Assembly (NCBI GenBank): GCA_944323245.1
Contig: CALURT010000007.1
Coordinates: 1 to 64,000 of the forward strand
Direction: 5' to 3'
DNA: 64,000 nucleotides
From: an uncultured Bacteroidales bacterium
GTDB taxonomy: Bacteria; Bacteroidota; Bacteroidia; Bacteroidales; UBA932
Positions within the stretch are counted from its first letter, which is position 1. Every line of letters starts with the position of its first letter. Shown here one piece after another: positions 38,568 to 46,197 of the stretch. Below the pieces are notes generated by a model that saw only the letters and a list, made by a program, of their open reading frames with translations, was not told the origin of the DNA and did no database searches. The position numbers and the translations under genes are program-made.

Positions 38568-41201
38568 TTATTTCAAACCCATTTTTTCTTTCATGGAACG
38601 GAGCAGGTCGAACGCCTGCAACGGAGTCATGTTGTTTATGTCAGCAGCCTCCAATTCCTCTTTGAGCGAAGACAGCATCGGATCTTCGAGCTGGAAGAAC
38701 GAGAGTTGCAGCGACCCGTCGCTTTCGACCCTGCCTTCCCTGACATTGTGCGCCTTGATCCTTCCGACCGATGACGGCTTGTGCCCATCTGCCTTTTCGA
38801 GCTCCGACAATGTCTTTTCTGCGGATTCTATGACCTGTGGAGGCATTCCCGCCAGTCTCGCCACGTGGATACCGAAACTGTGCGCCACCCCGCCTTCCTT
38901 AAGCTTGCGCAGGAAAATCACCTGCTTGTCCACTTCCTTGACGGCAATATGGTAATTCTTCACCCGCGGATATATAGTCTCCAAATCGTTCAGTTCGTGG
39001 TAATGCGTGGCGAACAAGGTCTTGGCCCCGTGCCCGTATTCATGGATATACTCGACTATGGCACGTGCGATGGACATGCCGTCATAAGTGGACGTACCTC
39101 TGCCTATTTCATCGAGGAGTACAAGAGAGCGGGCGGAAAGATTGTGGAGAATCATCGCTGTTTCAAGCATTTCCACCATGAAGGTGGATTCTCCGCGGGA
39201 AATATTGTCCGATGCTCCGACCCTCGTGAAAAGTTTGTCGCAATATCCTATCGTGGCGGAAGCGGCTGGTACGAAAGAACCTATTTGTGCCAGCAGGACA
39301 ATCAGGGCCGTCTGTCTCAGCAACGCAGATTTTCCCGCCATGTTCGGGCCGGTCAGGATGATAATCTGCTGCGTCCTGTTGTCGAGCATTATGTCGTTCG
39401 GGACAAATTCTTCGCCTGCAGGCATAAGGGTTTCTATGACCGGATGCCGGCCGGCCTTGATGTCAATGGTCGTGCCGTCATTTACCACCGGCCTGCAATA
39501 ATTGCGGGTTATGGCAAGTTCGGCGAATCCGGCGAGGACGTCAAGCCTCGAAAGTATTCTGCAGTTCGACTGTATGACCGAGATTCCGGCCTGGATTTTC
39601 GCCACGAGTTCTGCATACAGCCGGGATTCGAGCACATAGATTTTCTCTTCGGCTCCGAGGATTTTCTCCTCGTATTCCTTGAGCTCCGCCGTTATGTATC
39701 TTTCGGCATTGACAAGGGTCTGTTTCCTTATCCAGTCCTCCGGCACCCTGTCCTTGTGGGCGTTCCGGACTTCAAGGTAATAACCGAATACGGTATTGTA
39801 ATTTATTTTCAATGAAGGGATTCCTGTCCTTTCAATTTCCCTCTGCAGGATATTCTGCAGGATTTCCTTGCTGTGACGGGCAATGTTGCGCAATGAATCG
39901 AGTTCTTCGTTCACTCCTGCGGCTATCACGTCGCCTTTGCCGACTGCGGCTGCCGGATCCGGATCCATGGTCACCGTCAGTTCATTCAGAAGTTCCGAGC
40001 ATCCGTCCAAGGCATCCATCATGGAATCTATGGCATTGCATCCCTTTTTCCCGCAGATTTCCACTATCGGATCCGTCTGCTCCAACGCCCGTTTCAACTG
40101 CATGACTTCTCTCGGGGCAATCTTGCCTGCAGCCGCCCTTGAAATGATTCTTTCAAGATCGCCGACGTTGCCGAGCCTTTCCTGTACGCTCCGCAATTCC
40201 TCCTGATGCTCCGTAAAATACTGCACGGCATCGTACCGCGACTCAAGTTCGGGAATATCCATTACCGGCATTGCCAGCCAGCTTCTCAGAAGCCTTGCGC
40301 CCATCGGAGACGAACATTTGTCGATGACGGATACCAATGCGACCCCGTCGCTTCCTGCCGCCGAAGAAAATATTTCCAGATTCCTGAAAGTGAATTTGTC
40401 CATCCACACGAACTTGTCCCCGTCGATTCTCGAAATCGAGCAGATGTTTTTCAATCCTGCATGCTGGGTCTGTTCGAGGTATATGAGCAACGCTCCGGCG
40501 GAAGTCACGCCGAGAGGATAGATGTCTATGGCGAAACCTTTCAGGGAATCCACGTTGAACTGCCTTTTGAGTTTCTCCACGGAGGATTCATATACAAAGG
40601 CCCATTCTTCAAGGGTTGAAATGTAGTATTTGTCTCCGAATTTTTCCCTGACTCCGTTTCTGTAGCTTCTCGGGACAAGCAGTTCCTTGGGAGCAAAGGA
40701 AGAAACCAACGATTCTATGTAGTCCAACGTGCCTTCCGCTATCCTGAATGTTCCCGTGGAAACATCGAGAAAAGCCGCCCCGCATCTGTTTCCGTCGAAC
40801 GAAAGGCCGCAGAGGAAATTGTTCTCCTTCTGCTCCAAAAGCTGCTCGTTGAAAGCTACTCCCGGGGTCACGAGTTCGGTAATTCCCCTTTTGACTATTT
40901 TTCTCGTCAGTTTAGGGTCTTCGAGCTGGTCGCAGACTGCCACCTTATACCCGGCACGGACCAATTTCGGCAGATAAATGTCCAATGAATGGTGCGGGAA
41001 TCCGGCAAGCGGGACGGAAGCTCCCGGGCCGTTGGCCCTTTTGGTCAACACTATGCCCAACACCTTGCTTGCAATCAGGGCATCGTCGGCAAAGGTTTCG
41101 TAAAAGTCGCCGACACGGAAAAGAAGCACAGCTTCCGGATGCTGTGCCTTGACCTGAAAATATTGTTTCATCAGCGGGGTTTCCGCTATCTTTTCTTTCA
41201 T
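38568..41201 (-). CDS. mutS: DNA mismatch repair protein MutS
   Basis: 877 aa, full MutS. Domain I opens 'TPLMKQYFQVKAQHPEAVLLFRVGDFYETF', containing the mismatch-wedge F-x-E (FYETF). Walker A 'GPNMAGKSALLRQ' near 620, 'DEIGRGTSTYDGMSIARAI' for Walker B/signature, and a C-terminal dimer helix. Recognises base mismatches and recruits MutL. Coding up to the last residues K-M-G-L-K, so mutS itself is not damaged at the GH3 junction. Confidence 0.97.
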   Translation of the reverse strand: MKEKIAETPLMKQYFQVKAQHPEAVLLFRVGDFYETFADDALIASKVLGIVLTKRANGPGASVPLAGFPHHSLDIYLPKLVRAGYKVAVCDQLEDPKLTRKIVKRGITELVTPGVAFNEQLLEQKENNFLCGLSFDGNRCGAAFLDVSTGTFRIAEGTLDYIESLVSSFAPKELLVPRSYRNGVREKFGDKYYISTLEEWAFVYESSVEKLKRQFNVDSLKGFAIDIYPLGVTSAGALLIYLEQTQHAGLKNICSISRIDGDKFVWMDKFTFRNLEIFSSAAGSDGVALVSVIDKCSSPMGARLLRSWLAMPVMDIPELESRYDAVQYFTEHQEELRSVQERLGNVGDLERIISRAAAGKIAPREVMQLKRALEQTDPIVEICGKKGCNAIDSMMDALDGCSELLNELTVTMDPDPAAAVGKGDVIAAGVNEELDSLRNIARHSKEILQNILQREIERTGIPSLKINYNTVFGYYLEVRNAHKDRVPEDWIRKQTLVNAERYITAELKEYEEKILGAEEKIYVLESRLYAELVAKIQAGISVIQSNCRILSRLDVLAGFAELAITRNYCRPVVNDGTTIDIKAGRHPVIETLMPAGEEFVPNDIMLDNRTQQIIILTGPNMAGKSALLRQTALIVLLAQIGSFVPAASATIGYCDKLFTRVGASDNISRGESTFMVEMLETAMILHNLSARSLVLLDEIGRGTSTYDGMSIARAIVEYIHEYGHGAKTLFATHYHELNDLETIYPRVKNYHIAVKEVDKQVIFLRKLKEGGVAHSFGIHVARLAGMPPQVIESAEKTLSELEKADGHKPSSVGRIKAHNVREGRVESDGSLQLSFFQLEDPMLSSLKEELEAADINNMTPLQAFDLLRSMKEKMGLK

Positions 41202-41221
41202 AAACCGCTCGAAATATCATA

Positions 41222-41229
41222 CAAAGTTA
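41222..41229 (-). promoter_or_regulatory. Predicted -7 box of mutS
   Basis: CAAAGTTA reads TAACTTTG on the minus strand, a match to TAnnTTTG, 21 bases before the mutS ATG. Confidence 0.5.
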
Positions 41230-41506
41230 ATAAAATATGCCGGATGCGGGAATATTTTATTGTTCGAATTGCAGATAATGTACGGCGGACATTTGAAAGC
41301 GGACAGGTCGTTACGATGACCGAGGATAAATTTTGGGAAAATCCCGACATAAATAAAGGGATATCTATAATTACACCAATATTCCTGTTTGCAAAATATC
41401 AGCATAAAGAGGGCTGTCATCATCCTCTGTCAGCAAAACAGGCTCTATAAGGCAACTTACTTTCCTGCCTAACTTCCAGAGCAGAGAAGTGTCTTCAAAA
41501 TAATTA
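41230..41506. other. Intergenic gap without a convincing gene
   Basis: Between the mutS promoter and the hypothetical gene at 41507. Short frames on both strands (for example plus 41244-41450 and minus 41217-41423) lack start signals, family resemblance and neighbour-like codon use. AT-richer than the flanks. Could be decayed sequence. Confidence 0.5.
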
Positions 41507-41944
41507 TCACTTTCTTTGAAGCGGACCACCCTTCTTTCTAACCAGGTACTCTTTCCCTTTGCCGGATGAAAATATCATACTTGTGAGTTCATCATTGCAA
41601 TATACATTATAATTATTCCCGGCACCATTTGAATATTCATAAAATTCTTTTGTGGAAATTTGAACTCTGCCGTTATCGTGGAACAAAATACTGATACCGT
41701 CATACTGCATTACCGAAATCGAATACCGGCTCCTATTCGACGGATTTGTCAAGGCGGCGGCAAATTCTTTTATTACAGGCAATCTTTGTTCCCATTTCTG
41801 CTTTTCAGCCAATTTTCTCGCTGCTTCCCTGTCTCTTATGGCCTGTTCCGCTGCCAGCTTCTCCGCTCTTGCTATTGAGTCCCTCACGTGTTTTGAAAAT
41901 TGCCACATTTTCTTGAAAGGACAGTGCGAAAACACTTTCATCAA
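41507..41944 (-). CDS. Hypothetical protein with N-terminal coiled helix
   Basis: 145 aa. Residues about 15-60 form a charged amphipathic helix rich in A, E, R and K ('RAEKLAAEQAIRDREAARKLAEKQ'). The remainder is beta-rich ('ISVMQYDGISILFHDNGRVQIST') and ends in a basic tail. No signal peptide or membrane span. The start may be the second Met or M13. I do not recognise a family. It lies just outside the left copy of the 113-bp repeat, so it may be a remnant of the ancestral locus into which the island entered. Confidence 0.6.
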   Translation of the reverse strand: MMKVFSHCPFKKMWQFSKHVRDSIARAEKLAAEQAIRDREAARKLAEKQKWEQRLPVIKEFAAALTNPSNRSRYSISVMQYDGISILFHDNGRVQISTKEFYEYSNGAGNNYNVYCNDELTSMIFSSGKGKEYLVRKKGGPLQRK

Positions 41945-42033
41945 TATGTATGTTGATTGCTCAACCTTATAAAGATAGAAAACTTTTCCGACAAATGGCC
42001 AACACTCATGGGGTATTGAATGTTAAATTTCGC

Positions 42034-42190
42034 TATATTTGTAACGGGCGGAGGTCGCCTGACTAAAGGTTTGGAATATGCTGTACCCTATCGGAATCCA
42101 GAATTTTGAAAAACTCCGCGACGGAGATTACATATCGGTGTCTCATTCTCCAAGGAAAACCGCAGAATCGAGGACTGGAAAATTTCATGA
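42034..42190 (+). repeat. Left copy of 113-bp direct repeat: mini-relic of a DUF1703-type AAA-ATPase gene
   Basis: 42053-42165 is identical to 55887-55999. A -7 box TATATTTG (42034-42041) precedes a G/C hairpin (GGGCG...CGCCT). From ATG 42078 the frame reads M-L-Y-P-I-G-I-Q-N-F-E-K-L-R-D-G-D-Y, the usual N-terminus of Bacteroidota AAA-ATPase/PD-(D/E)XK proteins. In the next frame it reads I-G-V-S-F-S-K-E-N-R-R-I-E-D-W-K-I-S then stop (42188-42190), the usual C-terminus of the same family. About 500 codons are missing between. The first frame stops at 42204-42206, overlapping a GTG of the sigma gene. Confidence 0.85.
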
Positions 42191-42244
42191 CGGATTTTCC
42201 ATGTGACAATAACACATTCGCTGTCGGCAAGTGTTGAAATATCA

Positions 42245-43825
42245 GTGAAATCAGACTTAAAATACGAAACCTTGACTGATGAAGAATTGCTTGAGCATGT
42301 CAGACATTGTGATATGCGGGCATTTGACACCATATATTACAGGTATCATCAGGTATTATACACTTACGCCCTTAAATTGATCAGGAACGAGGATGACGCA
42401 TCCGACATTATCCAGGAGATCTTCATAAAACTTTGGGGATTTTCCGACATGATGCCGAAAAAACTGAATCTCAAGGGTTATCTGTATTCAATGGTAAGAA
42501 ACCGTGTGTTCAACTTTATGAGAGACAACAGGACGCGGCTTGTTAACAATTACAAAATCGTGATTCAGAATGACATGTCCATTGAAAATGAAGGATTTGA
42601 AAAGAATGAGGAACGACTGTTGTCCCAGCAGCTTGACAATGCGATAGACACGCTGCCGCCACAACAGAAACAGGTAGCGAAGCTCAGACGCATGGGGCTG
42701 AGCAACCGGGAGATAGCCGAGAAAATGAATCTGTCTCTGAACACGGTCAACATTCATCACAGAAAAGGAGTGAAGGCACTAAAGAAAAAACTGACACGGA
42801 CAATAATCATTACTGATAATATTATGGATATGGTAAGACCAGCGGAAAAAGACATTTGGGATGTGCTGAACGACACGGCTTCCGAAGAAACGTCGGCCAA
42901 GGTAGCCGAATGGTTTTCAGGAGAAGAGGGTCAGGCGTGGCTATCCGAAAACTCGGACCTGATTTTCAGGCTTGTGGAAAACGGCAAGCTGAAGTCGGCA
43001 AGTCCCATACCCTCGGAAGAAATGCTCGGACTCATACATGACAGGATAAGAAGGATACAAAAGAAGAAAAAGTTCAAAAGCTACCTGTGGAGGGCTGCCG
43101 CCGTCATTATACCACTGCTCGCAATAACATTGGCGTGGTACGATGTCAGTTCAATGTTGGGCGGAGGGCTTTTGTCCGAAAACCGGACAGTAAGCGAGTC
43201 TACCGTCCTTGGCGAGAAAAAGATATTGGTATTCCAGGACGGGACGAAAATCCACATGAATTCCGAAGCAGTAGTGAAGTATCCGGAACATTGGGGATTG
43301 AGAAAAAGGGAAATAGCCCTTGAGGGGGAAGCATATTTCGAGGTAAGCAAAGACCGCAGACGCCCGTTTACGGTGGATATATATGGTACAGTCATAAAAG
43401 TGACCGGCACATCTTTCAACGTGAAGGCATATCCCGACGATGACCTGATTGACATTGTCCTTACTGACGGGGCAATAACCTTTGAAGCCGAAGACAGGGA
43501 GTATGCCTTGAAACCTTCGGAAAGGCTGACATACTCCAAGTCAGACAAAAGTGTGAATATCAGCACTATGAGTCATCCCGACAATGCCTCGATCTGGACA
43601 AAGAACATCCTGATGTTCAGGAACGACTCCCTACAGGACGTTACCAAAATCCTCGGCCGCTGGTACGGCATAAGGTTTATTATCACGGACGACAGCCTTC
43701 TTTCGAGAACCTTCACATTCAAGACTATACAGATTCCCGTACGGGAGCTGCTTGATGAGATGGAATATATTTCCGATCTCAGGTTCGAGATGAATGGCGA
43801 TACGGTAATCGTCAGCAAAAAATAA
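42245..43825 (+). CDS. ECF sigma factor fused in frame to FecR anti-sigma factor
   Basis: 526 aa from GTG 42245 (GTG 42203 is also in frame and would add 14 residues from the repeat junction). First about 190 residues: ECF sigma region 2 ('LTDEELLEHVRHCDMRAFDTIY', 'EDDASDIIQEIFIKLWGF') and region 4 ('LPPQQKQVAKLRRMGLSNREIAEKMNLS', 'HHRKGVKALKK'). From M at 42824 a typical 333-residue FecR: cytoplasmic helical segment ('DIWDVLNDTASEETSAKVAEW'), membrane span ('AAAVIIPLLAITLAWY'), FecR domain ('FQDGTKIHMNSEAVVKYP', 'RPFTVDIYGTVIKVTGTSFNV') and DUF4974/STN-like C-terminus. The usual arrangement is two genes. In the minus-one frame tandem stops TGA-TAA (42814-42819) follow an A6 tract (42785-42790). 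Ends 2 bases from the GH36 stop, convergent. Confidence 0.88.
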   Translation: MKSDLKYETLTDEELLEHVRHCDMRAFDTIYYRYHQVLYTYALKLIRNEDDASDIIQEIFIKLWGFSDMMPKKLNLKGYLYSMVRNRVFNFMRDNRTRLVNNYKIVIQNDMSIENEGFEKNEERLLSQQLDNAIDTLPPQQKQVAKLRRMGLSNREIAEKMNLSLNTVNIHHRKGVKALKKKLTRTIIITDNIMDMVRPAEKDIWDVLNDTASEETSAKVAEWFSGEEGQAWLSENSDLIFRLVENGKLKSASPIPSEEMLGLIHDRIRRIQKKKKFKSYLWRAAAVIIPLLAITLAWYDVSSMLGGGLLSENRTVSESTVLGEKKILVFQDGTKIHMNSEAVVKYPEHWGLRKREIALEGEAYFEVSKDRRRPFTVDIYGTVIKVTGTSFNVKAYPDDDLIDIVLTDGAITFEAEDREYALKPSERLTYSKSDKSVNISTMSHPDNASIWTKNILMFRNDSLQDVTKILGRWYGIRFIITDDSLLSRTFTFKTIQIPVRELLDEMEYISDLRFEMNGDTVIVSKK

Positions 43826-43827
43826 TC

Positions 43828-46014
43828 CTATTCCGCCTGAAGATAAAAGACGGCACTGTCGTAAATCTTCCCCAATTTAGGATTTATGCCGTGATTCACA
43901 AGGAAGTCACCGTTGAATGTCTTTCCGCTTCCCCAAAAGCATGATTTATCCACATTCAGTTCCTTGATGGAATAGTCAAGAGCAGGGTCCAGGCCGGAAA
44001 GCCGGAAGAGCGGCAACAGCGCACGGCCCTGATACCTGATGCAGTAAGCGAATACTACGGCCCTTTTCTTGTCCTTGGAGACATACATCAAGGCATAATA
44101 GTCCGAGTCATACGGAGATGCCAACCTGTAAAGGTCGCCGTTGAATATCAGATCCCGGTACTCCTTGTAAGAGGCTATCGCCTTTTTGGAAAAGTCCCTT
44201 TCTTCTGCGCTCATCGCTTTAGGCTGCAGTTCAAGACCAAGTCTCCCGGCACACGCAATGTCGAAACGGAATTTAAGAGGGGTGATGTTGCCTGTCTGAT
44301 GATTCGGCACGGCAGAGACATGCGACCCTGTCACACATGCCGGATAAATCAGGTTCGTGCCATACTGGATCCTGACCCTTGACAAGGCTTCCGTATTGTC
44401 GCTGGTCCATACCTCGTTGAAATATTTCAAGGCACCGTATTCGACCCGTCCGCCGCCCGACGAGCAGGCTTGTATGATTACGTCAGGATATTTTTCACGA
44501 ATCCTGTCCAAGACGGAATAAAAGCCCTGCACATACTCGACCCAAAAATGGGACTGCTTGTCAAGATATTCCGAGCCGAAACTTTCGACATGCCTGTTGG
44601 CGTCCCACTTGATATAATCGATGGTAGGAGCCTCCTGCATTACCCTGTCAAACACTCCGAACACAAAATCCTGAACCTCGGGATTCGTAAGGTCGAGCAA
44701 CCACTGGTTCCTTATCGTGGTGACTGGCCTGCCTTCGGCCTTTACGACCCATTCAGGATGCCTTTCAGCAAGTTCGCTCTTTGGATTGACCATTTCCGGC
44801 TCTATCCATATACCGAACCTGACTCCTTTTTCATGAGCATAGTCTCCCAAATAAGCTATACCCTCAGGAAGTTTCGACCGGTTGACATCCCAGTCTCCGA
44901 GGCCCTGCTTGTCGTTGTTACGAGGATATTTGTTCCCGAACCAGCCGTCATCGAGCACAAAGAGTTCCAATCCCATATCCTTGACATCGTCTATCATGTC
45001 CGTAATGGTCTTGGTATCAAAGTCGAAATAAGCGCCTTCCCAGCTGTTCAGCAGCGTCGGACACATCACTGAGGAATCGTACAAGCCGTAATTCCTTGCC
45101 CAGTCATGCAGATTCCGGGAAGCCTGTCCCGCCCCGGCGAAACTGTATGTGAAAATCATGTCCGGAGTCACGAAAGTGCGGTCTTTCTCCAACCTGTACT
45201 CAGAAGCATAAGGATTGATACCGGCCAGGATATTGAGCCTGTCGGTCTCGTCTATCTGGAAATTGAGCTTGAAATTGCCGCTCCATGCAAGGGCCCCGGC
45301 AATCACTTCACCGTAATTCTCGTCAAAGGTCTCCGTATTCAGGCTCAACATGAACGACGGGTTTTCGGTATGCGTAGTCCTGACCCCTTTCTTGCTTTCT
45401 ATCACTTTGGATCCGTGGGTGAGAAGTTCCCTGTCCACCTGCATTTCCATTGCCCATGCGCCGTAAAAATGGGTGAGGTAATATTTTTCGGCAATGACAG
45501 GAAGCGATGCCGAATAATAATTGCGCAGCATGACAGGCTTGCGCCCGGTATTGGTTATTTCCGAATGTGCGGTGATGACGTTTTCCTTTTCATACGCAGT
45601 ATATACCAACGTAACTTCCAATCCTTTCGCATCTGCAAGCATGATTTCCGTCCTCGTGACATTGTCATCGAGACGTTCGGTTATGTGGCTTTTATAAAGC
45701 AATTCGCAGTTCAAGTCGCCGTCAGGGAACTCCACACTGAGGGCAGCATCATTGAAATAGCGTCCGCCCGAAGCCGGATAGGCAAGCGGATCTGTCCCGT
45801 AGTCGCTTCTTCTGTATGATTTGAAACCCGAAAAACAGTCAGGATCGGATATGTATCCTCCGAAATGCCTGAAAAGAAGCTGCCCTGACTTGTCCACGGA
45901 CAATATTATGGACAGGTCATCGGTGTTTACGGAAATCTGTTTTTCCGCAGCCCTTGCCGTCATGAATACCGGCAAGGTCAACAGGATTGAAATAAGAATT
46001 TTCTTTGCACTCAT
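43828..46014 (-). CDS. GH36 family alpha-galactosidase, secreted
   Basis: 728 aa with signal peptide (MSAKKILISILLTLPVFMTARA). An N-terminal beta-sandwich (to about 310) precedes the barrel, with 'LNSWEGAYFDF', 'FVLDDGWFGNKYPRNND' and 'GIWIEPEMVNPKSELA'. The nucleophile Asp is in Y-I-K-W-D-A-N-R and the acid/base Asp in W-T-S-D-N-T-E, both as in GH36. The family hydrolyses alpha-1,6-galactosides of raffinose or galactomannan type; some act on other alpha-galactosides. It shares direction with the sus genes but a hairpin lies between, so it may need its own start of transcription. Confidence 0.93.
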   Translation of the reverse strand: MSAKKILISILLTLPVFMTARAAEKQISVNTDDLSIILSVDKSGQLLFRHFGGYISDPDCFSGFKSYRRSDYGTDPLAYPASGGRYFNDAALSVEFPDGDLNCELLYKSHITERLDDNVTRTEIMLADAKGLEVTLVYTAYEKENVITAHSEITNTGRKPVMLRNYYSASLPVIAEKYYLTHFYGAWAMEMQVDRELLTHGSKVIESKKGVRTTHTENPSFMLSLNTETFDENYGEVIAGALAWSGNFKLNFQIDETDRLNILAGINPYASEYRLEKDRTFVTPDMIFTYSFAGAGQASRNLHDWARNYGLYDSSVMCPTLLNSWEGAYFDFDTKTITDMIDDVKDMGLELFVLDDGWFGNKYPRNNDKQGLGDWDVNRSKLPEGIAYLGDYAHEKGVRFGIWIEPEMVNPKSELAERHPEWVVKAEGRPVTTIRNQWLLDLTNPEVQDFVFGVFDRVMQEAPTIDYIKWDANRHVESFGSEYLDKQSHFWVEYVQGFYSVLDRIREKYPDVIIQACSSGGGRVEYGALKYFNEVWTSDNTEALSRVRIQYGTNLIYPACVTGSHVSAVPNHQTGNITPLKFRFDIACAGRLGLELQPKAMSAEERDFSKKAIASYKEYRDLIFNGDLYRLASPYDSDYYALMYVSKDKKRAVVFAYCIRYQGRALLPLFRLSGLDPALDYSIKELNVDKSCFWGSGKTFNGDFLVNHGINPKLGKIYDSAVFYLQAE

Positions 46015-46117
46015 TATCTTGATATTAATAAAAACCGGATGAATATAACGTTCGTCTTCGATTTGCCCCGAAAGTTAGACAAAAACTTTCAGAGAAAGAA
46101 ACTATAAAGCGACTCAA

Positions 46118-46164
46118 AAGGAAGAATTCAAAGCATATTGCAGAAATTGCCCTTCTGAGTCGCT
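46118..46164 (-). terminator. Hairpin at the end of the sus operon
   Basis: Arms AGCGACTCA (46118-46126) and TGAGTCGCT (46156-46164), with partial extra pairing AAAGG/CCTT inward; loop about 25 bases. On the minus strand it is followed by a T-rich run (TTTATAGTTTCTTTC). A second perfect hairpin TTCCGAT-GT-ATCGGAA lies at 46177-46192, directly after the stop of the surface lipoprotein gene. It may separate GH36 transcription from the sus genes or attenuate it. Confidence 0.55.
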
Positions 46165-46197
46165 CTCGTCACTCATTTCCGATGTATCGGAATATTT

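Noticed and set aside
41217..41423. Minus-strand ORF of 68 codons upstream of mutS
   Set aside because: No start signal, odd composition, overlaps the mutS promoter.
42782..42793. Canonical minus-one slippery heptamer in the sigma/FecR junction
   Set aside because: The A6-C run is out of phase for X-XXY-YYZ, so classical programmed ribosomal frameshifting is not supported; only slippage in transcription or DNA remains open.
42203..43825. RNA-guided sigma factor system (Cas12f- or TldR-associated sigma)
   Set aside because: No Cas12f- or TnpB-like gene, no CRISPR-like array and no guide-like repeat lies next to the sigma gene; the FecR half points to classical trans-envelope signalling.
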